Of a stretch of 64,000 nucleotides of DNA, positions 63,944 through 64,000 are shown one piece after another. The stretch lies in assembly GCF_009674585.1 (NCBI RefSeq), contig NZ_WKJP01000001.1, forward strand, positions 1 through 64,000, in the 5' to 3' direction. Position 1 is the stretch's first letter, and the number at the start of each line of letters is the position of its first letter. Source of the stretch: Haloferax marinisediminis. GTDB lineage: Archaea > Halobacteriota > Halobacteria > Halobacteriales > Haloferacaceae. A program made the translations under genes and the position numbers. The notes under the pieces are model-generated. The model was not told the DNA's origin. It saw nothing but the letters and a program-made list of their open reading frames with translations, and did not search any database.

Positions 63944-64000
63944 CTACAAATCGAGCGCCGCGTCTGCTTCGCGTTCTACTTCCTCGGGCGACAACTGCGA
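63944..64000 (-). CDS. C-terminal end of a likely antitoxin gene (partial)
   Basis: Only the last 18 codons and stop are inside the window. They read SQLSPEEVEREADAALDL, an acidic helix. The stop abuts the PIN gene start, so the two are translationally coupled. Position suggests a VapB/UPF0175-like antitoxin; the family cannot be assigned from this tail. Confidence 0.5.
   Translation of the reverse strand, partial: SQLSPEEVEREADAALDL

Overview
The window looks like a chromosomal segment of a halophilic archaeon, most probably Haloferax or a close relative in Haloferacales. The proteins are strongly acidic, codons are rich in G/C at the third position, and promoters are archaeal (T-rich TATA elements about 25-35 bp before starts, many with almost no leader). 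The gene content is haloarchaeal: TFB, NreA, secE-spt5, ftsZ1, AN1-rhomboid, GGGP synthase, non-discriminating AspS with GatB, and L44e-S27e-aIF2alpha-Nop10. No rRNA, CRISPR array or complete insertion sequence was seen. The species call is an inference from gene order and protein style.

Positions 1-22000 are mostly single housekeeping genes. They comprise a CPBP membrane protein, a membrane-anchored serine hydrolase, DUF302, a TatA-like miniprotein, the repair protein NreA, a TFB without zinc-ribbon cysteines, RNase HI with its partner gene, a PadR-type regulator, pyrophosphatase, AN1-rhomboid protease with endonuclease V, an SDR, a Get3/ArsA ATPase, CinA, a DUF457-type membrane protein, a PHP-like protein, a zinc-finger protein, spt5-secE, ftsZ1, D-aminoacyl-tRNA deacylase, two Ca/Na exchangers, and shikimate dehydrogenase. 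Positions 21900-25800 hold an acidic-repeat helix-hairpin-helix protein and the pabB-pabA-pabC folate operon, whose genes overlap at ATGA.

Positions 25800-33700 look like an accessory, stress-related stretch. It contains a Rieske protein, a CPH-type copper ATPase with a His-rich tail, a divergent Lrp/TRASH metal regulator, an HxlR-type regulator divergent from an NmrA-like/DUF1772 pair, a flavodoxin and a YdeI-family gene. The YdeI gene is flanked by two diverged copies of one repeat. The stretch ends at an initiator tRNA-Met gene followed by a nested stem-loop and a tRNA-like remnant.

Positions 33800-64000 are again core. They carry a GT2/GtrA pair with a large DUF2298 membrane protein, the L44e-S27e-aIF2alpha-Nop10-PAC2 cluster, PhzF, a phosphoribosyltransferase with an added C-terminal part, AEC and NhaC transporters, MTA phosphorylase, scpA-smc, an M20 hydrolase, gatB, MATE, topoisomerase I, GGGP synthase, a cupin and aspS. 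The right edge has a PIN-like gene with the tail of a likely antitoxin. I did not find a clear new multi-gene system. The best leads are the ftsZ1 promoter palindrome, the Cys-less TFB, the metal-regulator palindrome, and the repeat and stem-loop region beside tRNA-Met.
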